Source: Methanocaldococcus villosus KIN24-T80 | GTDB taxonomy: Archaea > AGJL01 > Methanococci > Methanococcales > Methanocaldococcaceae | Direction of reading: 5' to 3' | Assembly: GCF_000371805.1 (NCBI RefSeq) | Contig: NZ_AQUK01000001.1 | Coordinates: 1,128,268-1,192,267, forward strand | Length of the DNA stretch: 64,000 nucleotides | Shown here: one piece after another, positions 19,296-29,086 of the stretch | How the letters are laid out: each line of letters begins with the position of its first letter | How positions within the stretch are numbered: the stretch's first letter is position 1 | Translations under genes and position numbers: made by a program | The notes under the pieces: generated by a model | The model's input: only the letters and a program-made list of their open reading frames with translations | Database searches by the model: none | Told to the model about the DNA's origin: nothing

Positions 19296-19371
19296 TGGCA
19301 GCCCGGCGCGGATTCGAACCGCGGTCCCGGGGTCCAAAGCCCCGGATGATAGGCCGCTACACCACCGGGCT
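19296..19371 (-). tRNA. tRNA-Gln (anticodon TTG)
   Basis: Cloverleaf read on the minus strand: acceptor AGCCCGG pairs with CCGGGCT; D arm GTGTAGCGGCC; anticodon stem CGGGG/CCCCG with loop CTTTGGA, so the anticodon is TTG; T arm GCGGTTCGAATCCGC. Discriminator G and an encoded CCA complete the 76 bases. No intron. Stems are all G/C, which stands out in the AT-rich background. TATA-like sequence lies near 19402-19423. Confidence 0.97.
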
Positions 19372-19401
19372 ACAAAAGCAATAAGCAAAAGCAATTAATA
19401 A

Positions 19402-19450
19402 AGTTATAAAACTAATATATAAACTTTTCGGAGTAAAATTTAAATATCAA
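19402..19450. promoter_or_regulatory. Divergent tRNA promoter region
   Basis: The 102 bases between the two divergent tRNAs hold TATA-like sequences for both. For tRNA-Gln the minus strand reads AGTTTATATATTAG (about 19410-19424). For tRNA-Thr the plus strand reads AAAATTTAAATATC at about 19435-19449, roughly 30 bases before the tRNA. Confidence 0.5.
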
Positions 19451-19473
19451 AAAATAAAATTTTTATAGTGCGT

Positions 19474-19551
19474 GCCTCGGTAGCTCAGCCTGGTCAGAGC
19501 GCCTGCTTGGTAAGCAGGAGGTCGCGGGTTCAAACCCCGCCCGAGGCTCCA
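19474..19551 (+). tRNA. tRNA-Thr (anticodon GGT)
   Basis: Acceptor GCCTCGG pairs with CCGAGGC; D arm GCTCAGCCTGGTCAGAGC; anticodon stem CCTGC/GCAGG with loop TTGGTAA, giving anticodon GGT; T arm GCGGGTTCAAACCCCGC. Discriminator T and an encoded CCA. No intron. A T-rich stretch at 19555-19580 is the likely terminator. Confidence 0.97.
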
Positions 19552-19554
19552 CTG

Positions 19555-19580
19555 TTTATTTTTCTCCTTTTTATTTTTGA
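19555..19580 (+). terminator. Probable T-tract terminator after tRNA-Thr
   Basis: Three thymine runs (TTTATTTTTC, CCTTTTTATTTTTG) follow the tRNA within about 25 bases; archaeal transcription ends in such tracts without a hairpin. Confidence 0.5.
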
Positions 19581-19596
19581 TTGATATATTAGTTAA

Positions 19597-20374
<778 letters not shown>

Positions 20375-20381
20375 TGAAACC

Positions 20382-21932
20382 ATGTTAGAGCCTATAGCAT
20401 ATGATATAGGTAGGCTATGTAAGTTTAAAGATTCTTTTACCCCAAATCTTATTGATATAGATATAAAAATAGATGATCCAAAAATGCCATTTGATTGCCC
20501 ATTAGAATTAAAAGATAAGTTTAAAAAATCTTTTTTTGGAGAGATTGATTACAATGGGGAAAGAATAACTTATCAAGTTTTAAATTATGGAAAATATGTT
20601 GATGAAATTGAATTAATGGATGTTGATTTATATATAATAGCTGATAGAAGAATAATAGAGAGAAAAGAATTGCAAATAATAAAAGATATTAGGGGTAAGA
20701 TATCTCCAAATTCAGGAATTTATGTGCCTGCTACATTACCTTGGGAAATTCCTCTATTAGCTTATATGGGAGTTGATTTTTTTGATGACAGCTTAGCTCA
20801 GTTTTATGCTTCAATGGGTTATAGATTAACAAAAAATAGGGCTATAAAGGAAGATAGTAATAATTTGTTAGAAAAAAATAAAGAAGTCTATAAAGAAATC
20901 TTATCTGAAGTTAGATTAGCTATAAAGAATGGATATTTAAGGAATTTAGTTGAAGAAACTTCAATTTCCCATCCATACCTTTGGGCTAATTATTTGAGAT
21001 ATAAACCTGATAATAGGAATATCCCATTAGTTAAAGACAATAAAATAATCATAACAGCAAATATAAAAGTTCCTGAGGTTGAAAAATATTTGGAAAGATT
21101 AAATTATGAACCATATTCAAATGTTATTGTTTTATTACCTTGCTCTGCTAAAAAACCTTATTCAAAATCTAAATCACATAGAAGGTTTATAGAAGCTATT
21201 AAAAGATCTAAAGCTGTAGTTGATGAGATAATAATAACCTCCCCATTCTTTCTTGTTCCAAGAGCCTTAGAGAATTTAGTTAATTATGACATCCCTGTTA
21301 CAGGGAAGTGGAGTTATGAGGAAATAGAGGGGATAAATAAATACTTAAAAAATTTTATAAATACTGTTGAAGAAAAATTTAATGAATATATCATTATAGC
21401 TTTTCTTCCAGAGCATTATTTAGAGATATTAGATATAGATTGTATAAAAATAGAGAGTAATAAATTAAATGAACTTACTGAAACTCTTAAAAAATATAAA
21501 GATATGACAAAAGATTTATCATATAAGGGAAGAAAAATACATTATTTAAAAGAACTCTGTAAATTCCAATTTGGATATAACTTTTTACCTGATGAAATAA
21601 GAGTAAATAATAGGGGGCAAATATTTTATAAAAATATACAACTATGTTCTATAGGTAGAAATAGCCTTTTAGTTTTAACATTACATGGTGGAAAGAGGTT
21701 ATGGGAGATTTTGGGAAGGAGGAGTAATTATGTTGAAGTTTCTTATAACATAAAACCTGGATCTCTTTTCCCTCCAGGATTTGTAGATTGTAATGAAAAT
21801 ATTGGATATAGGGATGAGGTGGTTTTAATAAAAGATGATGAGTTTGTAGGTGTAGGTAGAGCTTTAATGAGTGGAGCTGAAATGAAAAAGGCTAAGCATG
21901 GTGCTTTGGTTAATATAAGAAAGGTGGTTTAA
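20382..21932 (+). CDS. arcS: Archaeosine synthase ArcS
   Basis: A 516-residue protein of the TGT-related archaeosine synthase family, which converts preQ0 at position 15 of tRNA to archaeosine or its lysine adduct. The N-terminal 240 residues are TGT-like without the classical catalytic site. The hallmark LLPCSAKKPYSKSKSHRRF lies near residue 250, and a C-terminal PUA domain (FPPGFVDCNENIGYRDEVVL, then GVGRALMSGAEM) covers about 440-516. The insertion enzyme arcTGT is not in this window. Its stop codon overlaps the start of the next gene by one base. Confidence 0.9.
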   Translation: MLEPIAYDIGRLCKFKDSFTPNLIDIDIKIDDPKMPFDCPLELKDKFKKSFFGEIDYNGERITYQVLNYGKYVDEIELMDVDLYIIADRRIIERKELQIIKDIRGKISPNSGIYVPATLPWEIPLLAYMGVDFFDDSLAQFYASMGYRLTKNRAIKEDSNNLLEKNKEVYKEILSEVRLAIKNGYLRNLVEETSISHPYLWANYLRYKPDNRNIPLVKDNKIIITANIKVPEVEKYLERLNYEPYSNVIVLLPCSAKKPYSKSKSHRRFIEAIKRSKAVVDEIIITSPFFLVPRALENLVNYDIPVTGKWSYEEIEGINKYLKNFINTVEEKFNEYIIIAFLPEHYLEILDIDCIKIESNKLNELTETLKKYKDMTKDLSYKGRKIHYLKELCKFQFGYNFLPDEIRVNNRGQIFYKNIQLCSIGRNSLLVLTLHGGKRLWEILGRRSNYVEVSYNIKPGSLFPPGFVDCNENIGYRDEVVLIKDDEFVGVGRALMSGAEMKKAKHGALVNIRKVV

Positions 21933-22315
21933 TGGAGATAGCTAATGTTATAGAGAAGCTTAATGAAATAAAAGATGATGAATTGAAAGATCTTCTAAAG
22001 GAATATATAAAAATAAAAGATGAAATAAGTTATTTAAATGATGTTTTGGAAGATGTTGAAATGCTTATAGAGAGTATAGAGCATATTAAGAGAGATACAA
22101 CAGCTATAAAAGCCATAATTCCAAAGTTAAGTAAATATACAAATATTCCAATGTTTAATGATTTAATTAAAATGATAGATTATGTTGATAGTGTTGAAAC
22201 TTCTGAGATAGAAGCATTAAGATGGAAAATAAATAAAGATATAGAGGAGTTAGAAGAGAAATTAAGTATGTTAGAAAAAGAAATTAATATAAGACTTAGA
22301 GAGAAATTTCTCTGA
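21932..22315 (+). CDS. Hypothetical helical protein
   Basis: A 127-residue, highly charged protein with no family I recognise. It is nearly all helix, with a heptad-like stretch at about residues 28-55 (KDEISYLNDVLEDVEMLIES) and a C-terminal coiled coil (KINKDIEELEEKLSMLEKEI, about 98-117). AAGGTGG precedes the ATG, which overlaps the arcS stop, so it is translationally coupled to arcS. The 3' end overlaps the convergent HD gene by 20 bases. A structural or regulatory partner of a nearby enzyme is possible but unproven. Confidence 0.65.
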   Translation: MEIANVIEKLNEIKDDELKDLLKEYIKIKDEISYLNDVLEDVEMLIESIEHIKRDTTAIKAIIPKLSKYTNIPMFNDLIKMIDYVDSVETSEIEALRWKINKDIEELEEKLSMLEKEINIRLREKFL

Positions 22316-23063
22316 AAACTGGTTTTTCTTTCATAACTTTTGCATACACAGATATATATTGTTTAATACCACTCCATTTTATTTTTTCCCCAAGAACTTC
22401 TTGTATTTGGAAAATTCCTGCTTCATTTGATAAGATAACTTCTATTTTTATTGGTTTTTCTTTTCCTTCTTTTATAATAACTTTCTCAACAGAGGCTGAG
22501 GAAATAGAGTGGATATCATAACATCCCTTATTAATAGGCACTCTTGATCTACCCTTTGTCATATCCGTTCCATCAGCTACAGCTACTACTCCTGCCTCTA
22601 AAGTTAAACTCATTATAGTCTCACTGTGGGAGTAGATTATATGTAAAATCTCAGTTAACATTTGATAAACTTTCTCTTCACTGTAATATTTCATTAAAAT
22701 CTCTTCAATAATGTCCTTAGCTAAATATGATGAATGTAGGTGATGCACATCTCTATGTATAGCATTACCTATATCATGTAAATAAGCCCCTAAAAGGGTT
22801 ATAACCACAGAATCCTCAAAACTTCCTTTACAATCCTCCATAAAACTGGGTTTTATTCCTCTCTTGTATAATATTTTTAGCATCTTTATGGCATTATTTG
22901 CTACAATTTTAGCATGTGTTTTTCCATGATCATTATACCCTAGTCTACCAACAGCCATAATATTTGACATTTTTAAGAAAGTATTAACTTTCTTATTAGA
23001 TAATAAATCATTATAAACTTTCTTAGCAACCCCATTTAAATTCTCTAACTCATTATATACCAT
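22296..23063 (-). CDS. HD-domain phosphohydrolase
   Basis: About 255 residues. HD signatures are YNDHGKTHAKIVANNAI (about residue 45), LGAYLHDIGNAIHRDVHHLH (about 92-111) and VVAVADGTDMTKGRS near 167, giving the H...HD...D metal ligand set. HD proteins hydrolyse phosphoester or phosphoanhydride bonds, often of nucleotides; the substrate here is unknown. Two ATGs are close: one at 23069 overlaps the hemB stop as ATGA, while the one at 23063 stands eight bases after AAAGG and is preferred. Last gene of the operon that begins with the OBG GTPase. Confidence 0.8.
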   Translation of the reverse strand: MVYNELENLNGVAKKVYNDLLSNKKVNTFLKMSNIMAVGRLGYNDHGKTHAKIVANNAIKMLKILYKRGIKPSFMEDCKGSFEDSVVITLLGAYLHDIGNAIHRDVHHLHSSYLAKDIIEEILMKYYSEEKVYQMLTEILHIIYSHSETIMSLTLEAGVVAVADGTDMTKGRSRVPINKGCYDIHSISSASVEKVIIKEGKEKPIKIEVILSNEAGIFQIQEVLGEKIKWSGIKQYISVYAKVMKEKPVFREISL

Positions 23064-23065
23064 AT

Positions 23066-24028
23066 TCATAACCTTTCTGCCATTTCTTTAGCCCAATAGG
23101 TTATAATAAAATCTGCTCCAGCCCTTTTAATACTTAAAAGTATCTCATAAATAACTTCTTCTCTATTTATATATCCTAACTTTGCTGCAGCTTCTACCAT
23201 AGCATACTCTCCACTAACAGAATATCCTCCAATAGGTACATAAAATTTCTCAGAAGCCATTTTTATTATATCTAAATAAGCTAAAGCTGGTTTAATTAAT
23301 ATAAGATCTGCACCTTCTTTAATATCTAACTCAATTTCTTTCATAGCTTCTTTAGCATTTCCAATATCCATTTGATAACTCTTCCTATCTCCAAACTTTG
23401 GTTTGCTATCTGCTGCATCTCTAAAAGGTCCATAAAAAGAAGATGCATATTTAGCTGAATAACTCATTATTAATGTATCTTCAAAACCTTCTCTCTCTAA
23501 TGCTTCTCTTATAGCCCTAACTCTACCATCCATCATATCTGAAGGAGCTATAATATCTGCTCCTGCTTCAGCGTATGAAAGAGCTATTCTTGTCAATATA
23601 TCCAATGTTTCATCATTTAAAACCTTACCATCCTTAACTATTCCACAGTGTCCATGTGATGTATATTCACACAAACAGCAGTCTGCAATAACTAATAACT
23701 CATCTCCTAACTCTTTTTTTATCCCCCTAATTGTCCTCTGAATCACCCCATCTTTTTTGAATGCTGAACTTCCTATAGGATCTTTATATTTTGGTATGCC
23801 AAAGAGTATTACAGCTGGAATTTTTAAATCAGCTATTTCTATAGCTTCTTCAATAGCTTTTTCTATACTAAACCTATACTGGTTTGGCATGGAAGTAATT
23901 TCTTTTTTATCTTTTATATTCTCATCAACAAAAATTGGCATTATTAAATCATCTTTACTTAATTTACTCTCCCTAACAAGATCCCTTATTTTTTTATTTT
24001 TTCTTAATCTTCTTGGTCTTATAAGCAT
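23066..24028 (-). CDS. hemB: Delta-aminolevulinic acid dehydratase (porphobilinogen synthase)
   Basis: A 320-residue TIM-barrel enzyme that condenses two 5-aminolevulinates for tetrapyrroles (F430, cobamides, heme-like cofactors). The zinc-binding cysteines are in [14 protein letters not shown] near residue 122. The catalytic lysines are in [18 protein letters not shown] near 193 and in [12 protein letters not shown] near 246. The start follows GTTGGAT and overlaps the preceding hypothetical gene by ten bases. Confidence 0.96.
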   Translation of the reverse strand: MLIRPRRLRKNKKIRDLVRESKLSKDDLIMPIFVDENIKDKKEITSMPNQYRFSIEKAIEEAIEIADLKIPAVILFGIPKYKDPIGSSAFKKDGVIQRTIRGIKKELGDELLVIADCCLCEYTSHGHCGIVKDGKVLNDETLDILTRIALSYAEAGADIIAPSDMMDGRVRAIREALEREGFEDTLIMSYSAKYASSFYGPFRDAADSKPKFGDRKSYQMDIGNAKEAMKEIELDIKEGADLILIKPALAYLDIIKMASEKFYVPIGGYSVSGEYAMVEAAAKLGYINREEVIYEILLSIKRAGADFIITYWAKEMAERL

Positions 24029-24441
24029 AATCCAACAACCTCAATAAATTTTGGTTTTTTCATATTTTTATCATAGTAAATAGTTACACCAACCATAATA
24101 TTATTTTTCTTTCCAATAGCATAATCACATTCACAACCAATAATCTTAAAACTCTCTTTCATTTTTTCAAATCCAAAAGGAGTGATATCTTTCTCCTTCA
24201 TAAAATTTTCATTAATTTTGTCTACAAATTCATCAATCTCCTCAGGATTTTCTATAATATCATAACCTTCATTTTTTAATTTTTTAATTATATAATCCTT
24301 CAAGTTTTCATAATTGTCTATTTCCTCATCTTTACAAACACTTTTTACTATCAACAACTTGTCATTTTCAAATATTGGTTTAGATCCTCTAAAAGCTTTG
24401 AATGCATGCATAAGCTTTCCAATATTTGCCTTCCAAATCAA
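24019..24441 (-). CDS. Conserved hypothetical protein
   Basis: A 140-residue protein with no recognised domain. It starts at a TTG that is three bases from GGTGAT; the nearby ATG at 24446 hits a stop at once, so TTG is favoured. It has an N-terminal [19 protein letters not shown] helix, a charged middle and a C-terminal part with [21 protein letters not shown] and [10 protein letters not shown] that reads as beta strands. Cysteines at the end could bind metal. It sits between malate dehydrogenase and hemB in an operon, overlapping hemB by ten bases. Confidence 0.6.
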   Translation of the reverse strand: MIWKANIGKLMHAFKAFRGSKPIFENDKLLIVKSVCKDEEIDNYENLKDYIIKKLKNEGYDIIENPEEIDEFVDKINENFMKEKDITPFGFEKMKESFKIIGCECDYAIGKKNNIMVGVTIYYDKNMKKPKFIEVVGLCL

Positions 24442-24450
24442 ATCATCACC

Positions 24451-25389
24451 TTACAAATCTTTTACTTCTTCACAGTATTTTTTAATAATTTCAGCAGATC
24501 TTTTAAAAGCTTCATACTCTTCTTTACTCATCTCTATATCTACAATTTCTTCTATTCCATTTTTTCCTATTTTAACAGGAACTCCAATACATAAATCTTT
24601 TAATCCAAATTCACCATCTAAATATGTTGAAAGTGTTAACAACCTCTTCTCATTATTTGCTATACACCTAACAACATTAACAATAGCTGAAGCAGGACCA
24701 AACTCAGAACCTCCTTTTAATCTAATAATCTTATCCCCTTTAGTTTTGACATCCTCTATTATTTTCTCTAATGGTAAATTTTTAAATTCTTTAAATTTAT
24801 CTATTGGTATTCCTCCTATTGAAGTAGCACTAATTAGAGGAACCATTGTTTCTCCATGCTCTCCAATAATTCTTGTTCTAACCTCATCTATATGGACTTT
24901 AAAGAACTTAGCAATAGCTACTTTAAATCTCAATGAATCTAAATGGGTTCCTAATCCAAATACATGTTCTCTTATAAAGTTAGATGATACATATGCCTTA
25001 TATGTCATAACATCTACAGGATTTGTAATGATAAAGAGCATTGTGTCACATATTTCAGATATCTTCCTAGCATATTTTCCTACAATTTTAGCATTTATTT
25101 TAGCTAAATCTAATCTACTCATTCCATCCTCTCTTGGAGCTCCTGCAGTTATTATTACAATATCTGAACCATCTAAGATTGATAGATTGTTATCATCAGA
25201 AACATAGATATTAGCATCACTCCTCGCCCCTGCTAAGGCATCGTATATATCAGCTTTTAATCCATTCAATTTATTTAATGATTTTTCTCTACCAATCAAT
25301 ACAAGATCTTTCATATATGGTTCTTTAGCTAATAGCATAGCTGTAGTTCCACCAACTCTCCCAGAAGCTCCAATAATAGATATTTTCAA
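24451..25389 (-). CDS. mdh: L-malate dehydrogenase (lactate/malate dehydrogenase family)
   Basis: A 312-residue NAD(P)-dependent dehydrogenase. The Rossmann motif GASGRVGGTTAMLL opens the protein; the substrate loop includes APREDGMSRLDLAKIN near 85; the Asp-His pair appears as DSLRFKVAIA near 151 and RIIGEHGETMVPLIS near 172. The loop arginine pattern fits malate rather than lactate. It oxidises malate to oxaloacetate in the partial citric acid cycle. The TTG start is three bases from GGTGAG and lies only four bases after the OBG gene. Confidence 0.9.
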   Translation of the reverse strand: MKISIIGASGRVGGTTAMLLAKEPYMKDLVLIGREKSLNKLNGLKADIYDALAGARSDANIYVSDDNNLSILDGSDIVIITAGAPREDGMSRLDLAKINAKIVGKYARKISEICDTMLFIITNPVDVMTYKAYVSSNFIREHVFGLGTHLDSLRFKVAIAKFFKVHIDEVRTRIIGEHGETMVPLISATSIGGIPIDKFKEFKNLPLEKIIEDVKTKGDKIIRLKGGSEFGPASAIVNVVRCIANNEKRLLTLSTYLDGEFGLKDLCIGVPVKIGKNGIEEIVDIEMSKEEYEAFKRSAEIIKKYCEEVKDL

Positions 25390-25393
25390 GATC

Positions 25394-26575
25394 TCACCTT
25401 GCAGAAACTATTTTAATAATATCATTATCTTTCAGCTCATAATCAGCACCAACTCTAATCTTCCTCCTAGCATCTATAGCATAAATAAACCCTTCTCCTA
25501 AATCAGTATGTATTTTATAAGCTAGATCTCTAGCTGTTGAACCTTTTTTCATTAGATAAGCATCAGGTAATACATTACCTTGCTTATCAGAGAATCTATT
25601 TTCATCTTCAACAGGATAGACAACTATCATATTTAATAAATCAAAATAAGCTCTATTTAATACTTCTCTAACTCCTGTAGAGCCATATTTCTCTAAAAAA
25701 TTTTTTATATATTCAAAAGCCTTTCTCATTTCATTTGTTAATTTACTTTCATCTAATATAATAAAATCCTCTTTTCCCTCTCTAAATATTCTCTTTATCA
25801 ATCCTGCTTTTTCAGCCCTCTTTAAAGCTAATTCTATTTCAGCTGATGTTGGAACAATTATATATTCTTTAAACTCCTTTTTCATTCTTTCTATATTTTT
25901 CTTAGCTTCGGGAAGATCTGCCTTATTTGCAGCTATTATAATTGGTTTTGAGATCAATCTTAGTCTTTTTGCTAATAATAATAGATCTTCATCTTTCCAC
26001 TTTATAGGACTTTCATCAAAATCTCTTATAGCCTCTTTTATATCCTCTTCTTTTATATTTAACCCACTCAATTGCTCTTTTAAGACTTTAACAATATTCT
26101 TCTCCTGTTGAGCCCTTCTTGATAATCTATCCCAATTTCTTGTTAATATTTTATATATCCACATGTCAATTTCATTTAACAAAAATTTAACATCTTCAAT
26201 AGGGTCTCCTTCTCCTATATTTCCTTCTTTATCAGTTCTTCCTGATGCATCAACAACTAGAATTAATGCATCAGCCTTCCTAAGATCATCTAAAAACTTA
26301 TTTCCCATACCTCTACCTTCATAAGCTTTTGGAACTAAACCAGCAACATCAATAACCTCAACAGGGATATATCTTATCCCATCAATACACTTAGAGTTCC
26401 TAGGATTACACTTTACTCCAAGTTCTTTACAAGGACATTCTTTAGTTAGATAAGCTACTCCCTTATTTGGTTCAATAGTGGTAAAGGGATAATTTCCAAT
26501 TTCTGCATCTTTTTCAGTTAAAGCTGTGAACATTGTAGATTTTCCTACATTTGGTTTTCCCACTAAACCTATCAT
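25394..26575 (-). CDS. OBG/YchF-type GTPase with TGS domain
   Basis: About 393 residues. The GTPase motifs are [11 protein letters not shown] (G1, about residues 6-16), DVAGL (G3, about 77), and [10 protein letters not shown] (G4, near 215). A C-terminal TGS domain ([20 protein letters not shown] near 345) marks the OBG/YchF/DRG superfamily. These GTPases act at the ribosome. An insert with [17 protein letters not shown] near 48 may be a zinc site, typical of the archaeal group. The ATG at 26575 lies six bases after GGTGA and is preferred to an ATG six bases upstream. First gene of a minus-strand operon ending with the HD gene. Confidence 0.88.
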   Translation of the reverse strand: MIGLVGKPNVGKSTMFTALTEKDAEIGNYPFTTIEPNKGVAYLTKECPCKELGVKCNPRNSKCIDGIRYIPVEVIDVAGLVPKAYEGRGMGNKFLDDLRKADALILVVDASGRTDKEGNIGEGDPIEDVKFLLNEIDMWIYKILTRNWDRLSRRAQQEKNIVKVLKEQLSGLNIKEEDIKEAIRDFDESPIKWKDEDLLLLAKRLRLISKPIIIAANKADLPEAKKNIERMKKEFKEYIIVPTSAEIELALKRAEKAGLIKRIFREGKEDFIILDESKLTNEMRKAFEYIKNFLEKYGSTGVREVLNRAYFDLLNMIVVYPVEDENRFSDKQGNVLPDAYLMKKGSTARDLAYKIHTDLGEGFIYAIDARRKIRVGADYELKDNDIIKIVSAR

Positions 26576-26634
26576 GCTCATTCACCTTAAAGATTATTAA
26601 TCACTTTTTATATAAAATCTTAAATGGTGAGATT

Positions 26635-27207
26635 ATGAAACTCTTTGAAAAACCAGGAAAAGAAAATACAGATGAAACTCTGAAGATATCTGTAGAAAGA
26701 GCAAAGAGAGGAGATATAAAAAGTATAGTTGTAGCTTCATCTAGGGGAGACACTGCTAAAAAACTTTTAGATCTTTTAGAGAAAGAAGGTTTAAAATTGA
26801 ATGTTGTTGTTGTAACCTACCATCAAGGTTTTCATGGGGAAGATATAATTTCTATGCCAAAAGATGTTGAAGAAGAATTGATAAAGAGAGGGGCAAAAGT
26901 TTTTAGAGGGACTCATGCTCTAAGTGGTGTTGAAAGGGGAATATCAAATAAGCTTGGAGGTTACGGGCCTGTTCAAGTGATAGCTGAAACATTAAGAACA
27001 TTTGGTCAGGGAGTGAAAGTTTGTTATGAGATAACAGTTATGGCCTGTGATGCGGGGTTAATAAAATCTAAGGAAGAAGTTATTGCAATTGGGGGAACAA
27101 GTAGGGGAGCTGATACTGCAATGGTAATAAAGCCAGCAAATATGAACAATTTCTTTGATATAGAAGCAAGAGAAATTCTATGTATGCCAAGAGTAAAGAA
27201 ATTATAA
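26635..27207 (+). CDS. Pyruvate kinase C-terminal-domain-like protein (PK_C, COG1751)
   Basis: A 190-residue protein starting [18 protein letters not shown] three bases after GGTGAGATT; an open frame extends upstream but lacks a site and runs into the divergent OBG gene. It matches the family that contains only the alpha/beta C-terminal domain of pyruvate kinase: [17 protein letters not shown] near 37, [13 protein letters not shown] near 64 and a C-terminal [17 protein letters not shown]. Catalytic residues of pyruvate kinase are absent; the role is unknown, perhaps metabolite binding. The terminator of a minus-strand RNA overlaps its stop codon. Confidence 0.8.
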   Translation: MKLFEKPGKENTDETLKISVERAKRGDIKSIVVASSRGDTAKKLLDLLEKEGLKLNVVVVTYHQGFHGEDIISMPKDVEEELIKRGAKVFRGTHALSGVERGISNKLGGYGPVQVIAETLRTFGQGVKVCYEITVMACDAGLIKSKEEVIAIGGTSRGADTAMVIKPANMNNFFDIEAREILCMPRVKKL

Positions 27208-27211
27208 AAAA

Positions 27212-27283
27212 GTGTCCCCCAGGTTTAACACCCCTTATCATCCTATAGCAGAGCTAAGTCAAAGGGGCTAACCCACCTGGGGT
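27212..27283 (-). ncRNA. Probable H/ACA guide RNA (pseudouridylation)
   Basis: Read on the minus strand, the 72-base GC-rich segment folds as an archaeal H/ACA RNA. The lower stem CCCCAGGU/ACCUGGGG (275-282 with 217-224) is followed by an internal loop with GGGUUAG on the 5' side and UGUUAA on the 3' side. The upper stem CCCCUU/AAGGGG is topped by a kink-turn-like element (UUGA opposite GAUGA) and a small UAGC/GCUA hairpin. The box ACA is at 27213-27215, one base after the lower stem and 15 bases from the upper stem, as the H/ACA geometry requires. T6 at 27206-27211 would end the transcript. A TATA at 27304-27316 fits a start near 27283. Reading the loop as a guide pocket gives a target of the form ACA-U-N-CUAAC. 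Confidence 0.8.
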
Positions 27284-27303
27284 ATGTTATATATTTTATA
27301 AAA

Positions 27304-27316
27304 CTTTTATAAAATA
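27304..27316 (-). promoter_or_regulatory. TATA box for the H/ACA-like RNA
   Basis: The minus strand reads TATTTTATAAAAG, centred about 27 bases before the start of the lower stem at 27282-27283. The same AT-rich stretch also lies in front of the plus-strand kinase gene, so it may be shared. Confidence 0.5.
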
Positions 27317-27319
27317 TTG

Positions 27320-28351
27320 ATGGTTATGATAAATAAAGCCTCTTATCCTGAGAGTGTATTGGAAGATAGGTTTGAATTGTTAGATTATATTAAAGAACAT
27401 GATAAAAGGAAGATCATATTAGTTGGTGGTGTAGATACAGGAAAAACTACCTTAGCTACCTTTTTAATCAAGAATTTGAAATATAACTTAATAGATGCAG
27501 ATGTTGGGCAAAAATCTATATTGCCACCAGCAACTGTAAGTTTAGGAAATTATAAAGAAGGTTTCTTATGCTTATCTGAAATAAAAGAGGAAAAAAGTTA
27601 TTTTATTGGCTCTACAAATCCTACACAATTTATTGGTGAAATGCTTACAGGAGTTAAGAAATTAGCAGATTATGCAAAAGAATATTTTATTATTGATACC
27701 ACAGGATTAATAAATGGTGCAGGGGAATATTTAAAAAAGATGAAGATTGAGCTTGTTGAGCCAGATCTTATAGTAGCACTACAGAAAAGTAATGAGCTTA
27801 GTCACATATTAAAACCATTTATAGACAAGGTAGATATTTTTTATATAAAACCCTACATAGGTAAAAAATATAGCAGGGAAGAAAGGAAAGATATAAGGGA
27901 AAATAAATGGAAAACATATTTTAATAATGCTAAAGAGATTGAGATTAACTTTGAAGATTATATTATTTCTGGTTCAAAAGCTTTTCAAGGGGAGAGGATA
28001 ACTGATGATGAGAAACTATTATTAGAGAATATTTATAAATGGGAAATTTTATATGGTTCAAAATGTGAAGGCAAATTTTTTATTGTTAAAAAGGATGTTA
28101 AAGTAGTTAAAAGAAGTGTTGATAAAAACTTAATATTTTATATGGAACCTGAGAGATTTAATAATCTGGTAGTAGGTTTAATAGACAATGAAGGATTTTG
28201 TTCAGGCCTTGCTATTATAAAAGAAATTGATTTTAAAAATGAGAGCCTAAAGTTGATAACTCCATCTTCATTAAAAAATGTTAGAGAGATAAGATTGGGG
28301 AGAGTTAAATTAGAAAATGGAGAGAGATTAATAGATAAAGATTATATATAG
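27320..28351 (+). CDS. Clp1-like polynucleotide 5'-hydroxyl kinase
   Basis: About 343 residues of the Clp1/NOL9/Grc3 kinase family. The P-loop is LVGGVDTGKTTLATFLIKN near residue 33, followed by LIDADVGQKSILPPATVSLG near 56 and DTTGLINGAGEYLK near 125, the standard Clp1 order. Archaeal Clp1 phosphorylates RNA and DNA 5'-hydroxyl ends and may act in RNA processing. Candidate starts are a TTG at 27317 and ATGs at 27320 and 27326; none has a strong ribosome site, so a leaderless transcript from the TATA at 27286-27300 is plausible. Downstream a DUF166 gene and tyrS follow. Confidence 0.82.
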   Translation: MVMINKASYPESVLEDRFELLDYIKEHDKRKIILVGGVDTGKTTLATFLIKNLKYNLIDADVGQKSILPPATVSLGNYKEGFLCLSEIKEEKSYFIGSTNPTQFIGEMLTGVKKLADYAKEYFIIDTTGLINGAGEYLKKMKIELVEPDLIVALQKSNELSHILKPFIDKVDIFYIKPYIGKKYSREERKDIRENKWKTYFNNAKEIEINFEDYIISGSKAFQGERITDDEKLLLENIYKWEILYGSKCEGKFFIVKKDVKVVKRSVDKNLIFYMEPERFNNLVVGLIDNEGFCSGLAIIKEIDFKNESLKLITPSSLKNVREIRLGRVKLENGERLIDKDYI

Positions 28352-28363
28352 AGAGGGTTTATT

Positions 28364-29086
28364 ATGAAAGCTCTTTTTTTATATCATGAGGGAAATGTGA
28401 TAATGGAGAGATTTTATAAGAATCTGATAAATGAGAATTTCTGTAATGTTTGTGAAGAATGTGATAACTGTAGGGGAGATTGGAGTTATAAGGATGATGT
28501 AGAGGCAATTGTAATAAGACAGCCAGAAGAAGAGTTTATAGAAGATCCTGAAGATTATATTCCTCAATTACCAAAAGCTGATGTATGTATAGTCCAGTTA
28601 CATGAAGATCTATTATATGAGTTACCTTACATTTTAAAAGATCTTGGTTATAGATATTTCATAATTCCATCTGAAAGGCCTAATGATTTATCTTTAGCTA
28701 TGAGGAAAAAGTTAAAAGAAATATGCTCTAAATTTAATATTTCTTTTTATAATCCAAAACCTTTCTGTTCTTTAAAAGAACCAAAAGAATTTATAGAATA
28801 TTTCAGGATTGGTTATCCAAAATTTAAGATTACTATCGATGGAAATAAGATAAAGGATATAAAGGTGTTAATATCTTCCCCATGTGGGGAAAGTTATTAT
28901 ATTGCTAAGAGATTATTAGGTAAGGATATAAATGAGATTAAAGAAGAGATTGCTAATGCACATCATAACTACCCATGCTTGGCTAGTATGGAAATAGATA
29001 AAGAGTTAAATGATACTATACTACATAAAGCTGGATATATTGCATTAGAGAGTATTATGAAGGAGATAAAATGTTTGAAAGAATAA
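28364..29086 (+). CDS. DUF166 family protein (COG1810), copy 2
   Basis: A 240-residue paralogue of the protein at 18630-19256. Cysteines form [12 protein letters not shown] near residue 24 and further ones occur in [16 protein letters not shown] near 169 and [13 protein letters not shown] near 194, giving the impression of an iron-sulfur or zinc protein. The N-terminal cysteine set is absent from copy 1. It lies 12 bases after the Clp1-like kinase and overlaps tyrS by 16 bases, so it is part of that transcript. Function is unknown; an RNA-linked role is suggested only by the neighbours. Confidence 0.7.
   Translation: MKALFLYHEGNVIMERFYKNLINENFCNVCEECDNCRGDWSYKDDVEAIVIRQPEEEFIEDPEDYIPQLPKADVCIVQLHEDLLYELPYILKDLGYRYFIIPSERPNDLSLAMRKKLKEICSKFNISFYNPKPFCSLKEPKEFIEYFRIGYPKFKITIDGNKIKDIKVLISSPCGESYYIAKRLLGKDINEIKEEIANAHHNYPCLASMEIDKELNDTILHKAGYIALESIMKEIKCLKE

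Noticed and set aside
19257-19394. N-terminal extension of the DUF166 frame at 18630
   Set aside because: It reads through the tRNA-Gln gene; the ATG at 19256 with AAGTGG before it is the sensible start.
24314-25207. 297-codon plus-strand frame
   Set aside because: It lies antisense to malate dehydrogenase and the hypothetical gene, has Ser/Ile/Leu-rich shadow composition and no ribosome site.
26551-26634. Upstream extension of the PK_C frame
   Set aside because: It overlaps the divergent OBG gene start, and GGTGAG marks the ATG at 26635.
27212-27283. Rho-independent terminator or 5S rRNA fragment
   Set aside because: It is too long and structured for a simple terminator and lacks 5S length and features; the ACA box, 15-base spacing and minus-strand T-run fit H/ACA RNA better.
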